From assembly GCA_022497145.1 (NCBI GenBank), contig MU385982.1:1-64000 (forward strand): a stretch of 64,000 bases of DNA, read 5' to 3'. The notes beneath the pieces were generated by a model. The model was not told the DNA's origin and made no database searches. It worked only from the letters and a program-made list of their open reading frames with translations. This document shows, piece by piece, positions 43,219 to 56,000 of the stretch; position 1 is the first letter of the stretch; every line of letters starts with the position of its first letter. Position numbers and translations under genes: made by a program. The DNA is from Rostrohypoxylon terebratum. Taxonomy: Eukaryota; Ascomycota; Sordariomycetes; Xylariales; Hypoxylaceae.

Positions 43219-45840
43219 TCACGCCTTGACAAGTCCTTCGCAAGCGACCTCGATTGCCGCCTCGGTTGCCGCCTCGACAACAGGCAGCTCCTCCAACTCC
43301 GACAATGTGGTAGAGGCAAGATCCTCGTGGTGGGGATTATCCTCCATCGCCACCAGCAGGGCGTGCGGTTTTGTGGAATCGGAAGCGTGAGCTCGGACGA
43401 TTCCTGTAGATGTCTCCAACTCGGTGACCGTGTGGAAGACCCTGACAACCTTCTTCTCCGTGACGGTCTCGGTTTCAGTCTCCTCCGATTCCAATGTCGC
43501 AGCCTTTGGCTTACTCTGAGAGGCCATAGGACAAGGCTCGTAGACTGTTGAGCAGCCAGGCGCTACTACATCACTCTCTTGAGTTGCCTCGGGCTCGGAC
43601 TCGGGCTCGGACTCGGGCTCTAGCACAACTTCGGAAGTGGCTTCGTCTTCGTCGTTTGAGGATGCCCCTGGCGATGCGGCCTCTGGCTCGTCTACAGGCT
43701 GCGTGGGCTGTGTAGGTTGGGAACATGCCACAACAGTGTCAGATTCAGCAATGGGGTTATCCTCGGGTGGCACAGCCTTGTCAGATTCCTGGAGATCTGG
43801 CTCGGCCGTTGCAGCTTCGGGTTCTGGTGTGTCCTCATAAGACACTACCTCGGGGGTCTCTTGTGAAGCTGAGACCGACTCAACTTCAAGTGAGTCAGAG
43901 TTAGACTCGGTAGGTTTAATGCTAGACGTCTCATGGTAAGCTGATGCGGCTGCGATAGACTCGGTTAATGTGGTATGCTGCTCGGGAACCGCGTTGGACG
44001 GTTGCTTGCAAACAGACTCCACGGTGGGAACCTTTACCTCAGCGATAGGAGCGTAAGTTGGCTCTACTACCTGGACGCGACGCGGCGTGGGTATTTCTCT
44101 CATCCTGTGGACAACCGGCTCATAGATGGGCTCGGCTGGGCTGGATGGACTTCGAAGGGCAAATATGAGGACAATGACGCTAAGGACGAAAATGATAACG
44201 TTCCTGCGGTCCTGCATAAGCACCTTTACAGATTGTAGCATCAGCTCCGGTAGCGATGCGTTCTGGTAACCCTGTCCATTTGGTCGTCTCTTGTCACGGC
44301 GCTCGTAGTGATGAGACGGCGAAGACGGAGATGGTGAGGGCGGTGGTATGTATTGATCTTGGTGTGGGTGAACTGAGGGTGCCGCAGAGGGGCCCGCCCG
44401 CGGAGACATAGGAGGGGATGTTTGACCGTAAATCTCACGAATTCGTTCTTCGTCCCGTCGATGACGTTCTTCCGCAGACATGCGTGACTCGGCACGCTCC
44501 GAACCCAACTGAGGCGAGGAAGCACTAAAGCGAGAACTCATCGCATCGGCTCGTTCCTTCTGGTGTTGTTCTTCCAATTGATGCGCTACCTCCTTCGCAA
44601 TCTCCGCCTCTTCTCGGTGCGCCATATCGCGCTCCTGCAGAATGGCGGCGAGGCGGACTAGCTCTTCCTGCACAGAAGGCTCGACGATAGGCTCTATCTC
44701 AGCGTCTACACGTTCCATCTCCTTCCAACACGCTGCCCAGGCGCCAGCTCTCATCAAGCCGTTACTAGCGTAGATTTTGACGCGGAAGATTTTGCCTGGG
44801 CCGAGAGACTCGTATCGGATCTCGCTCTTGCAAGTCTTGCACCAGTGGCGTCCGTCTCCATCTCCAGCACGAGAACACGGGGGACCATTCCATTCGTCCT
44901 CGCTCTCTTCATCATCAGTAGTGACTTCGTTAGATGGGCCCAGATAGTGACCACATTCAAGGATTCGAGCTCGTCGGCGGAGAGGAAGGTCTAGTGATTC
45001 GAGCAAACGCTCCTCAAGAACCTCGTAGTCATTCTGAGGATGGTTTAGGAGTACACCTCTCTCGCAGATGGTGTCTCCGACACGACCTTGGAGAATTCTC
45101 CAGGACTCTCGAAGCGTCTTAACCTCGTCATTCATCTCATCCGTTTCTAGGTTGTTCAATAATTCGCTCCATACCCATCGTAGGGGGAGCAAGGTGACAT
45201 GAAGTAGGACAAGAGGTGCCTCTTTGCGTTCCTTGAATCGCCGAGGCGTAGACATCCTCTTCGGGGAGTATTGCGTAGTAGTATTGGGAGTCCCTAAGCG
45301 GCTAACCGTAGGGAAGGTCCTCTTGGTCGATCGGGGCGAGCCGAGAACTGACGGCGGCGGGGAGGACATTTGCATTGCGCGGACGTCTGAGGGAGTCCGA
45401 AAGGGTGGGCGAGGAGTTCCTCTAATAGTAGGAACGAATTCCTCCTTCTCATATTCCCGCTCGTATTGGGAAATGTCCGAGATTCGAGGAGATCGTGTCA
45501 CCGTTGTCATGTTGTCCGAGTCCCTATGTTCCTTGCCCGACTCAGCAGCGCCATCAAACGATCCTAAGGAACTTCGAGGACTCTTGTCACTGAATACGTC
45601 TTCATCTGCATCGTGGTGAGAGCTGCTATCACCACCATCGTCAACGTGCGGAGCTTGAGACTCGGCGTATTCAGATTGTAGATATGAGGATTCTGTCTGA
45701 TCGTAGTCGGCATTTATTTGTTCACCCGACTCAGAGCAACCATCATAATCATCATTCTGAGATTCGTTATCGTCCAGATCATTGTGGTCGCTTTCTATGC
45801 TGGGATGAACCCACGACCTTGAATGATTGTCAGATGACAT
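43219..45840 (-). CDS. large single-pass membrane protein of unknown role
   Basis: An 873-aa frame in one exon. The first 200 residues are disordered and acidic, followed by a Pro/Arg/Ser stretch. A conserved core follows (about residues 205-400): ERKEAPLVLLHVTLLPLRW, GVLLNHPQNDYEVLEERLLE, RRRARILECGHYLGPSNEV and HWCKTCKSEIRYESLGPGKIF. KIYASNGLMRAGAWAACWKEM is the most distinctive block. A Glu/Arg-rich coiled coil, one membrane segment near residues 541-560 (NVIIFVLSVIVLIFAL) and a long Glu/Ser/Thr-rich tail with ESEPESEPE repeats complete it. I recall similar fungal proteins carrying the name pathway-specific nitrogen regulator, but nothing here supports that: there is no DNA-binding motif. 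The layout suggests an organelle- or nuclear-envelope-anchored scaffold; this is inference. Confidence 0.65.
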   Translation of the reverse strand: MSSDNHSRSWVHPSIESDHNDLDDNESQNDDYDGCSESGEQINADYDQTESSYLQSEYAESQAPHVDDGGDSSSHHDADEDVFSDKSPRSSLGSFDGAAESGKEHRDSDNMTTVTRSPRISDISQYEREYEKEEFVPTIRGTPRPPFRTPSDVRAMQMSSPPPSVLGSPRSTKRTFPTVSRLGTPNTTTQYSPKRMSTPRRFKERKEAPLVLLHVTLLPLRWVWSELLNNLETDEMNDEVKTLRESWRILQGRVGDTICERGVLLNHPQNDYEVLEERLLESLDLPLRRRARILECGHYLGPSNEVTTDDEESEDEWNGPPCSRAGDGDGRHWCKTCKSEIRYESLGPGKIFRVKIYASNGLMRAGAWAACWKEMERVDAEIEPIVEPSVQEELVRLAAILQERDMAHREEAEIAKEVAHQLEEQHQKERADAMSSRFSASSPQLGSERAESRMSAEERHRRDEERIREIYGQTSPPMSPRAGPSAAPSVHPHQDQYIPPPSPSPSSPSHHYERRDKRRPNGQGYQNASLPELMLQSVKVLMQDRRNVIIFVLSVIVLIFALRSPSSPAEPIYEPVVHRMREIPTPRRVQVVEPTYAPIAEVKVPTVESVCKQPSNAVPEQHTTLTESIAAASAYHETSSIKPTESNSDSLEVESVSASQETPEVVSYEDTPEPEAATAEPDLQESDKAVPPEDNPIAESDTVVACSQPTQPTQPVDEPEAASPGASSNDEDEATSEVVLEPESEPESEPEATQESDVVAPGCSTVYEPCPMASQSKPKAATLESEETETETVTEKKVVRVFHTVTELETSTGIVRAHASDSTKPHALLVAMEDNPHHEDLASTTLSELEELPVVEAATEAAIEVACEGLVKA

Positions 45841-47846
45841 GTTCTTTTTTTTTCTTTTTTCGTGATTGTAGTTGTCGAATATAAATTTGGGCCAGGTGTA
45901 TCTACCGTCCGCGATGCGACTCGTTCGGTGTTTTTCTCTTATCGGTTGCGCGCACCACTTCTATCGTTTACAATTGAGTAGCGATCCTGTCTATTAGGAT
46001 GTGAGTAGAATCTGTGGGCGTCTATCTCGAATTCCCAAGTTTGTGATTAGAACCCGATAAATGCAACTGAAGAAAGAAGAGAATACGAGAAAGATAAGAT
46101 GTAGAGAAGGTTGAATGTTATGACTTGTCACCGTTCAGGGACGGTTAGGCGGTTGGACGATCGAGCGCCCAAGTTTGTTTTGGGAGTGATTTGTGTTGCG
46201 GTGACGGTGATAGCTTGGAATATATTGAGCTGCAGGTCCAATTATCGAATTAGATGATTTAGTTGATGTGGTTGGATGAAATCGAAAGGGATGCGGGTCG
46301 GGCGGTGTCTGTTCTAGTGATTGTTGACAGCCGTTGCTAGGGAAACCTCATAGTGGCCCGTCAACAATTAGCGTACCGTTGTAGGTCGCAGTCGGTACGG
46401 TAGCATCGTCCAATCGCCAATGCTATCACAGTTTGGGATCAAGATTGAAGATGGAAGTTGAAAAGTTCAGATCTTGACTTTTTTTTGTGTGCGTGAAATA
46501 GATCAAAGAGTAGATCAAATTAAGTTTCATTAAAAGTTTAAGTGCATTCCTAAGTGTGCAAAATGATGGCATTTACGACTTCCATTAATGAGTATTAAGG
46601 AATGTTCTTGCTCTCCGTATGATACTCCAATGGTGGATCTGACGTCACTGTCAGCGCTGTAAATTGGTGGTAGGTGCATCCAGCCAGGTGGTCCTAGGGC
46701 AAGCACGATGGCCTAATTGCCCTACCCTAATACTATGCCTAAAAGACGGTTGACCTAAAAATTGACAGTGCACTCTCCTTCCAACTCTAGAACAACACAA
46801 CTTGAAGAAGTTCACCGACGACAATTCCAAACAATTGAGCTAACACGAACTATAAAGAGGAATGAAGCAATGATACTAATAAACTTCTATATGTTCATCG
46901 AGCCGAGCCCATTGGTCGGTCGCTACCTAGGTCCTAGGTACATACTACCTACGTATACGTTGAAAGCGTCAAACAGCGATAATATACTCCTAGCAAAGCT
47001 GGAAAGCAGCTAGAAAGCATCACCAACCTCACCAACCAGCTTCGAGTCATCACCAATGCTGTCAACATTTTGCCATTAATGCTGATAGGGATAAAATGAA
47101 GCAAGCAAACATCACGTCTTCCCAAATCGCTTCAATTCTCACGTTTAGTGATCACATGCATATTCAAGCTTGTTCACTTCAAGTACCTGTCTACCTGGTA
47201 GATATGTACCTCGAAGTGCTCAGATTGGGTTCGAACCTACCTGACAGCCCCGAGTACTTGAAGAAAAAGTGCCGAGAATCCATGAGGTTACCATGAAGGT
47301 AATCCTTCTTCCCAGAATCTTGATCAGTCCACCAGGTTAGCATAATGTACTACACACGCGGGCGGAAATTCACGCAAACGTCAAAGCTCCGCCGGAACAA
47401 GTTGAGGCTACGTCGGGACTGTTACAATCCCTGGGCCGGCTTGTCATTGGATATGACAGGCCAAAGAGGATGGCGTCTGTGTAGCAGAATGAGTTGGTGA
47501 AGGTGGAATCTAGGTAACCCGGATTGGATCTTAAGTTACAAATACCGTCAATGACCCGGCTTTTGGTGCGATGTTCAAGACAAGGTAGAATTTGCGTCAC
47601 GCAAAGCGGTCTAGATTTCGGAAGCTACACCTAGCTCACCAGGGGCAAGGGATGCTTGTACATCCATCTACTAGTATGTAGGGAGGTATAGGGGTATGGC
47701 CTGAACACTTCACAAGGCTACCGCATTAATGGATCATCTCAGGATTGGATGGTTGAGCGGCATTTTCAAACTAAATTCGTACATATCCAAGTACCTGCCG
47801 TATGTGTACAGGGAGGTAAGTTAGTACCAGCAGGTAGCTTAGCTGA
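45841..47846. other. 2-kb intergenic region
   Basis: No supported gene. A palindromic CTACCTAGGTCCTAGGTAC is at about 46923-46941 and a TCACCAACC repeat near 47021-47035. The region upstream of the large membrane protein (about 45841-46450) is its probable promoter. Confidence 0.5.
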
Positions 47847-48926
47847 TCATTGCTCTTCGAGTTGCCTAGCCCATTCGTTGACGACATCTTCTATTTCCAC
47901 CAACAGCTGAGCTCTTCTCTCTTCCGCACACCAGCTACCCAATATAGCCCCTTTAGCAATCACCTCCCATTCCCTAATACCCAACCCAAATGTTTCTTGA
48001 AGAGCACAGTAATTCTCCAGTATGTATCCCCCGAAGTATGCAGGATCGTCGCTATTGATGCTAAACCGAACTCTGGCATCTAACAGTCTCCTCAGCGGAA
48101 ACGAACTCATCGAATCGATGCAGTTTAACTTGACATTCGAAAGAGGACACATGGTCAACAGAGTCTTAGAAGAGGCAAGTCGCTTGACCAATGCATCATC
48201 TCCGTCCGTTAGAGCGTGAACACCATGGTCTATACGCTGCACGTCTAGCAGATCAAGAGCTTGGGAAACATAGACTGGAGTGCCTTCCTCGCCAGCGTGG
48301 CATGTCCTCCGAATGCCGAATTCCTTCGCAGCGTCGTAAAGGTCTCTCCACATTGGCGGAGGGAAAGGCACCTCAGACGAGTCCATTCCCATGGCCATGA
48401 ATGTCCCATCTGCAAAGTAGCCTGCATTCCTCGCCTGGGTAAACGTCTCCATGGCACTAGAAAGGGGCAAATGGCGCAGCAGACACATGATCAATTCTGT
48501 GCTCATGCCGAAATCAGCTTCTGCTCTCGCCTGCGCCCTCTTAAAGCTTTCCACTATCGTCGCAAGCTCAACGCCCCGATTCGTGTGGGCTTGCGGGTCG
48601 AAGAAGACTTCGGCATGTCGGACATTTTGGGACGCAGCCTTAGCGAAGTAAGAGTATGCCAGAGCCTCGAAGTCGGATCCAGTCAGCAATACCGACATGC
48701 CGATGTAGTAATAACCCAAGAAATCGTCGAGGTTCTTGAAGACCTCGTAGCGCTTGCGGAGGGACTCGGCCGAGGCGAAAGCCGGATCAGTGGAAACGGG
48801 GAGTGTGATGCCGTTCTTGGCCGCCAGCTCAAAGAGGAGTTCCGGTTCGAGGGAACCCTCAAGGTGCATGTGATGTTCGGCTTTGGGTAGCGCTGCGAGA
48901 AACCCGTGGAGCGATGTGTTGCACAT
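47847..48926 (-). CDS. AAH1: adenine deaminase (Aah1-like)
   Basis: This enzyme should convert adenine to hypoxanthine for purine salvage in the cytosol. A single exon encodes 359 aa. I chose the ATG at 48926 (MCNTSLHGFLAALPKAEHHM) because the open frame further upstream begins only with TTG. Metal ligands and catalytic residues are in place: HMHLEGS (residues 19-25), CHAGEEGTP with the catalytic Glu near residue 210, RIDHGVHAL, and SINSDDPAYFGGY with the metal-binding Asp near residue 290. The YYYIGMSVLLT and VRHAEVFFDPQAHT segments are typical of fungal adenine deaminases rather than adenosine deaminases. The distinction is from memory of the family. No intron was found. Confidence 0.82.
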   Translation of the reverse strand: MCNTSLHGFLAALPKAEHHMHLEGSLEPELLFELAAKNGITLPVSTDPAFASAESLRKRYEVFKNLDDFLGYYYIGMSVLLTGSDFEALAYSYFAKAASQNVRHAEVFFDPQAHTNRGVELATIVESFKRAQARAEADFGMSTELIMCLLRHLPLSSAMETFTQARNAGYFADGTFMAMGMDSSEVPFPPPMWRDLYDAAKEFGIRRTCHAGEEGTPVYVSQALDLLDVQRIDHGVHALTDGDDALVKRLASSKTLLTMCPLSNVKLNCIDSMSSFPLRRLLDARVRFSINSDDPAYFGGYILENYCALQETFGLGIREWEVIAKGAILGSWCAEERRAQLLVEIEDVVNEWARQLEEQ

Positions 48927-51900
48927 ATTGGACGAATGCTCTCGTATGATCTGCAACCGAGACGTAATCTTTACCAATTGGAACCTCTTTCACACGACTT
49001 TTGAATATACTGCAAGGCTGTTTGCCGTGTTCTTTGCTGGAATGTATCGTTTTTGATTCCCTGAAATTTCTTCACTAATCTCTAATTCACCGAAGAAAAA
49101 AAGACGAAATGCAGAGATTAAATCCATCGTTGAAAAAAACTCATCTCTCTCAACAGCGCATGGCCTTGGGCAGGCAATACATCATTCATTCATGGGTGTA
49201 ATGTGTATCGTCAATTACTCATCAGATTGCTAATCTTTTCATCTCTTGACCGAAAATAGAATTTCACCCATATTTTTGGTTATTACTCGACAATATTTAG
49301 ATTGAAAATCTTTTTTTTTCTTTTTACAATTTTGAGGTCGGCGAGCGCCGCTGAGAATCGTCGGGGTACGGCGGTCTTGTACTAACGGTTAAGGTCCTAG
49401 AGCGCACGATGATACCGCCAGCTCCGGGCTATATCTTAGCGGTGGCCACTATAATAGGCTTGCGTAAACCCTCGAAGAGACCGTCGTCGTATCTGGACGC
49501 GTTCACACCTGCCGAGACTATTATGCTGGAGGGGTTGATCGTCTGAAGAGATTCTCGAACCATCAATTGGAGGTGGCCAAGAGAAAGCTGGAGGCGAGAC
49601 GCCGCCGGGAACTCGACAGACCGACGATGGTTGTTCGAAATAGGAGACAGTGAAGAGGGCGCACGCACGAGAGAGGCCTGATTCGGCTCCGTCCCGACGG
49701 AAAAGAAGAAGGGTGGAAAGTGGAGAAAGTGATATAAATAACTACTTTTTTTTTGTACTGTCGATCAGGACGAGGTAAAACTGGAACCCTGGCAAGCTGG
49801 CAGGCTGGCCGGGGGACCTTCAAGTCTGGAAGTTCTGGGTTTTGTCTGGTCTGGGACGGTTCAAGGTTGCGGTGGGAAAAGATTGGATTGGGAAGATTGG
49901 GAAGATCGCGGATGACAGGCAGGAAGATCAGCGGTTTACCGTCCGCCATCGTCCAGCGTATCAGCGTGCTGTATCCAGGGACCAGAGGGACTGTCCGCCT
50001 GCAATATCTGCAATACCTGTAATACCTGCAATAACAAGCTACCTATTGGCAGCGTGCGCGCGAATCCCATACACTGGCCCATACAGCCCATACAACTGTA
50101 CGATACTGTCAATGCTGCTACACTCGCCTTTCAAAACTTGGATCTCGGCTGCGATCCCCAGGATGACCCCCGGCTTGATAACGGGTTATTTGCTAATAAT
50201 TCGTTCGCTTGGTCTGCAAGGGGAACGTCGACCATTGGGCTTCCTGGATTTCTCGTCAGGGATTGCTTTACTAGGGATCCCGAACTGCATTTACTTACAT
50301 GTACGCATTGTATTGTATTGTACAGTGACCAGTTCTGCCCCCATTCGTTAAAAAGCTAGGAGGTTACTGTAGGTTATTTTTTTTTTTTTTTTACTTACCT
50401 CTCTTTTTTCGGACAATATAACCCGGTCTAAGACTTTATTGTCCTGTCTGGTCTTGTAACAACGACCAAGCCGATTACGGTAAATAGGGTCACCGATTAT
50501 CATGACACCACACTAGGACACCACACTAGGTATGCGGTCAGGGGCGGAAGTAAGCGAACAGAAAGGCGGCGCCACGGCTTTCTTTAGCTCTCACTTCTTT
50601 ACTGCTCTCATAACCTTAACCGACCTGGAGACTGGAGTTATCAATTCGACGAATCAACGGGTTGACAACATTGAAGACACGCAGACCCGTGGATTTGGAG
50701 TTTATCATGATTCCTTACATATACATAGTATGCATCCATGGGTAAGTACTAGGTAGGCATAAAGGCATCATCGCCGATACTCAACCGAGTAGGATAGTAA
50801 GACATTCCGTTACAGGGCATAAGAGTCGCTTCCCCTTGGAAATGCACGAATTTTATGAAAAAAAGACACCTTTACTGTACCTTCAACGGCGGTGAGCCTT
50901 TCAATATTTTTTTCTCCCATTCTGAACAAACCCACTTCTTTATACGCTGTGTGTCACTTTAGGAACGCTCTGTTTGATAGGCGGGGAGGATTCCTGAGCG
51001 AACCGCTTTACGGTGCTTGGTGCACACGGATCCGTAGAAATCGACTGCAAAGGACTTTTTTTTTTAATCTCTCAGGCTAACGTTCCTGGTCCATCTAAAT
51101 CGGAGTTTATCAACCACCCTCGACCGGTCCTGCTGGCCTTGTCCTGCCTGTATCTCGAACGTTAGAGAACGACCTACCTCGTGGCAGGCCTGCGCCGCCT
51201 GCCCACCTAACGATGATCCCAACCCCCGGGCGGGATCCTGGCACACGTGCGCTTCCTCAGCCGCAACGGACGCAAGAAAGCACCTAGCCGAGCTAGTAGC
51301 GTTGTAGAAGAAATGAAAAGGAATGGAATAGGAAGAGAAATGGTACTGGATGCTGTATTACCTATCTGGCTCTTGTCATTCAAGTCCCGCCACTTTTGTG
51401 AATTTTTTTTTCTTTCCTTTTAGAACCCCCGTAGCTGCAGGCGGGTTGCGGGTCTCTCAATTTTATTTCTCGCCCGCTACAGGCAGAACCACCTAGTAGG
51501 ACAAGCAGAAGAAGCTTCAGCAGCAGTACCTAGTGCATTCTATGTGCATTTCTCGCAACCAGGTATGAGTAGACTAATAGGTCAGTACCCAAGTTGCTAG
51601 GCCGTTACAACCCGGAAAGGGGTCTCCTCTCCTCTTTTCGGGCTGAGCAACAGCGAGAAAGGGAGAGGACAGACAGGTAAGATAGAAAGGCAGCAGGAAT
51701 GGCAATGTCGTTAGATCGTTGGTCGTTGCGATGGGTGATACAAGCTCGTTCGTTTCACTGCATGTCTTGTCTTGGTCTGTACCACTCCCATCTCCGAGAC
51801 CATATGTCGTCTCGCGAACGGCCTTGGTATCACGTCAACGCATGCGATTGCGAGAGCGTCTTTAGCTCGGTTGCGTACAGCGCCAATTGGTCGGTGGCCT

Positions 51901-52178
51901 ACTGTCCACTTTTGAGGCGTTCTTCACTTTATTCCCAACCCTAAAAAAACCCATCTCCTTCTTTTTTCCCCCCCTTCTAACCGTAGGGCCTAGGTGCTCT
52001 CTCCTCTGGTCCTCTCAAAAACCATGCCGGTGCGGGGGTGAATCATTCGAAGTGCCGCGGTGGTATTTGATTCTCTTGGCTTTTAGAGACGATTTCAGGG
52101 TTCGACTCCAAAAGCTTTCCATATCTCTCGGGCGTCTTCTCTTCTTTGCGAAGGTCGTCCCGCCCCTGATGATAACAT

Positions 52179-52206
52179 AACATACAACATACAACATACA
52201 ACATAC
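52179..52206. repeat. AACATACA tandem repeat
   Basis: Four to five copies of a 7-8-nt unit (CATAACATACA, ACAACATACA) in the gene-poor region. It ends next to an ATGG. Confidence 0.75.
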
Positions 52207-52962
52207 ATGGTTATCGCGTAAGGGGAGACGAACGAACCCCCTCCGTCGAGATATCTTGAACGATGCTTGCGTGCTAGGCTAGTGTATTAAACTTGTAATG
52301 CGTTACACGGACGGCATGGGATGCTACTTCAAGAAACAGAGGACGGATTCTGGACCCCCCCGCCCACGGGCGCTCCACACCCTGTAGGAAGCGTAGCGGC
52401 AGGGTACGACGAATCAGGGTGGGCGGCAACGAGCAGAACCTAGAACCCACCGGGGGGACGAAAGAAGTCACACGTACGGATTATTGTACATCTCTGCCTA
52501 CATAACCTACATTGCATACTCTAAGTATGCACATTACTTACACACATACCTACTAGGTACTATTACATACGCGCATGGTAGGAGTCCTGGTCCAGTAGGC
52601 AACCAAGGAGACGCGTCCGCCCACGGCTTATTGCTACAGCGCTCGCAACCCCTCGAATCTCCCACGGGAGCCCTGAACTGTCGAAAGAGGCAACGTCCGT
52701 GTTTCGAGTGAGTGCGGAGCCGATCTTGTCGTGGATGCGTCCCGCGGGTTCGGCAATCGGCCGCTACCTAACTGGCAACACGGCCCTCTTAGCTCCATTG
52801 GGTAAGTTTCCCCCATGTGTCGCTTTGCCTACTACCATCGTCATGCGGCTTCGGTGCCACATCCCCTTGGCCATGCGTTCTTGGGACGTGCGAAGTGCCG
52901 AATATCAACTACGGCAGCTTCCATCGCTGGGAATGCTATGTATATGCGTGCTTTAACTGCAC

Positions 52963-53018
52963 GTATGTATGTATGTACATACGTACGTACGTACCTAGGT
53001 ATGTATGTAGGTAGGCAT
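52963..53018. repeat. TATG/TACG/TAGG microsatellite with an inner palindrome
   Basis: Tetranucleotide units run TATG three times, then TACA, TACG three times, then TACCTAGGTA, then TATG and TAGG. The centre is self-complementary, so a cruciform is possible. Confidence 0.8.
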
Positions 53019-56000
53019 GTCTACAGAACGAAACCTGGAGGCGGCGTTCCTATGAAACTTGCCATCGTTCGACGCACGTTCGCGCGTCTATTTTGATATA
53101 AGCATAACATGCATGCAATCGCCGCCTGGGGGAAATCTGGAGTCTGGACTAGTGGAAGCCGAGCTTCTACCACCCATTCTCCAAACCCTCCACGCGCTTC
53201 GTGACGATGTCCGTCTGGTGTAGCCTGCCGGGAGTGCGCCATATCGGCAACTTCTAATCACCTACTCTGTAATTGGGCAATCGCTTCGGTCGACGTTCGC
53301 CCCAACCGTCGTCGACAGACATGGATTGGCAACGGTGGTGGCGTGGTCTCCCATCCATCACCGTGTGGGGAGATTGCCGACTAATCCACCCTGGGGAAGA
53401 TGGACGTCGAGATGGTATACACATACATCTGAGCCGTGGTAGAAATTTCCCCCTGCGATTTCTCGCCGATGGGCCACATAGAAACCACGAGTCCCCGCGG
53501 CAACAGCGACGGTCTCACAATACATACTTGCATTTCCATTCATTCATTCGCGTCCCAGCCGAACAACCGGAATGCGGGTGATGCAAGTTAGCTAGGTAGG
53601 CAAATGTAGGCCAAGACTTAAAAATGGGGGAGGACAACGGCTTGCTGCGGTATCGTGGCTTTTTTCGACGTTCTCAATTCTCTACTCAAAATCCCTGTTT
53701 TGGTTTGTTTGCTTTGCTTGTCCTGCTTCAAGGTTGTTGGACCAGTGGCCAAGCACTACTATATCTAGCTAGGTAATCTTGCACCGCTCCATAATTACAG
53801 ATCGCTTTGGCGCAGTTACCGTAGTGCTTTGTCGGCGGCCGTTATGCAAGGCTGTTGCGTGCGGACCCGTAACGTGGGAGCATCCCAGGCGGAGATGGGT
53901 GAGAGTGAGTGGGTAGATGCAGAGATAATGCAAATGACCGTCCACGAAAAGTTTGGCCGTTTTCTACTTGTGTCATTTTTCTTTCTTTTTCTAGCCTCCA
54001 GCCAGATACGCCCAAATCTCGAAGGATTCTACTAGTTAGCTTCCTCGGTTCCCGGCATGGTGAAACCGGGGGAGATGTTCACGTATGACCACGGTGAAAC
54101 GAGCCAGTCACGGCCTGTCACGATATACGGCGGGCGGCAATGGCGTATAGTCTACAGCCCTGGAGGCTCTAACGAAAGTCGGATCCGGTCGATTTCTTTG
54201 GGAGGGATTAACTAATACCCTACCTACCTGCCTTGTCTGTATCTAGCTCCGTAATAAGTTCATTTAGACCTGTGAGGCCTTCGGAATAAGTAGTCAGCAC
54301 TAGCAATGAGCTCCATGCCAAAGTAGCTGAATCCATGTTAAGACTATCCGCAGTAATATGAATGAGGATCTCTCTTTATTTAGTAGGTGTTCTTGTGGAC
54401 CGACGCGCGTTCAAGAAACCAATGCTAGAGAAGCCCGGAGGAAGCCGAATAGTGATTGACGCGCCAGCCGCACGCGATCCCAGGAATGGGGGACGCTAGG
54501 TATTAGTTCATCTGCGAGATTTTAACTCATTCTTGGCTGTGCTTGATGCAATTTCGAATTTAGCCTAGTATGATAGCGTCGTCCTTTTGCGAGGGGGGTG
54601 GTTCTTCGAGGCGAGATACCAAGTACATCTGTACAAATATGATACAAGTCCAATAGCCGCTAGCTTTAGATGGTAGTGGATGTCCGATCTATCCTGTCTG
54701 TTCGTTTCCATCGATCCCCTCCACCCTTTTCCAGATGTAGAGTAGTTAGGAGGCGGCCAAGTCTGCGGGTGGGCGAGTGACTCTGATCTGGGGGAGAGGA
54801 TGACGAGATGGCTGCTTGAGACCGTTGGGGCGCTCAAATCTGGGTAGCATCGTTCCAGAACCGTACAGTAGCCTCCTCGTGACATCCGCCACAAATGAGT
54901 ATGTGTATCTACACCAGGCAGGTAGTTTTCGTACAATTTCTAATAGCATGTGTCAAAAGTTTGCTAGGACATACTTGGTAAAAGGAAGCTTATGTAACTG
55001 GGGACGTCCAAATACCTAGTGAGACATCCCATGCAAGTTGTCAGCAGCTTATCCTTTCCTATCTAGACGCTGTAGCAGATAAATTAAAAGCGAGAGCCCC
55101 TGTTTAAGGGCGAGGAACATTTCTAGAAGGCGAAGGATGGTTGGGTGATCAACAACGGTTTTATTAGGTATAACACCTTACATAATGTTGAACGGTTATC
55201 CGGTCGGATGTCTTCCGCGCCTGGATTGATCCTAGTCTCTATACTAATACCAATCGATATAAAACGGTAAAATCTATGCTAAGTACCAAGGGAGTATATC
55301 ATCGACATAAATGCCTCTCTAAAGGCTTGTGCCACTTGGCAAGTAAAAAAAAAAAATAGCTTCATGGACTATACTACAACCATCACATCGATGTATTTGC
55401 ACTTATTAGGTATATAACAGGTAGGTTTGTTCTTACACTTATCATCTACGTAAAATATACTATGTTAAAAGTCATCGTTGAAGGCTTGAAGCTCTCGTTT
55501 TTCTGGTTGACGTTAAATTCCTCTTCTACTTTGGTAATAGTTCTCTTCTGTTTTGTTTTAAAACCCAATAATATTTCCAATCCCGCCCGTGGTTTAATGC
55601 GTGTTCTGTATTAAGTACCTATATCAGAAGCCTATATTTACATGGGTTCGGCTTTCCCGCAACTAACAACTCGGTGCGGCGCAAGGATGAAACCAGCGAC
55701 CCCAGAAGTCACAAGCCGCCGAAAGGAAGCCAAGATAGCTGTCTCCCTCTTCCCTCTTCCCAATGGATAACTTGTGACCCGCGTCTGGGAATCCTTCTTT
55801 ATACGCCGACACCGCCGTATCTTAATGGCCTCTCCTAAGTAAGGTAGGTCGCATCCATGCCAATGAGATGTGAGTATTCTCACCCTCTTAATACTACCAC
55901 GGTACATCCCGGATTGCACTAGAACCCAGCTCGACCGGATGGAGTGAGTTGTCATTGTCTGGTATTTAGGATTCGGGAATTGGCGAGATGGATGTCACTT

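Noticed and set aside
47221..47245. GGTTCGAACC box B-like string
   Set aside because: No T-arm stem, acceptor or D arm around it.
49842..50351. 169-aa plus-strand open frame
   Set aside because: Overlaps other frames of equal length, has no conserved motif and lies in repeat-rich spacer.
52085..52115. GGTTCGACTCC box B-like string
   Set aside because: The flanking bases do not pair as a T stem and no tRNA fold could be drawn.
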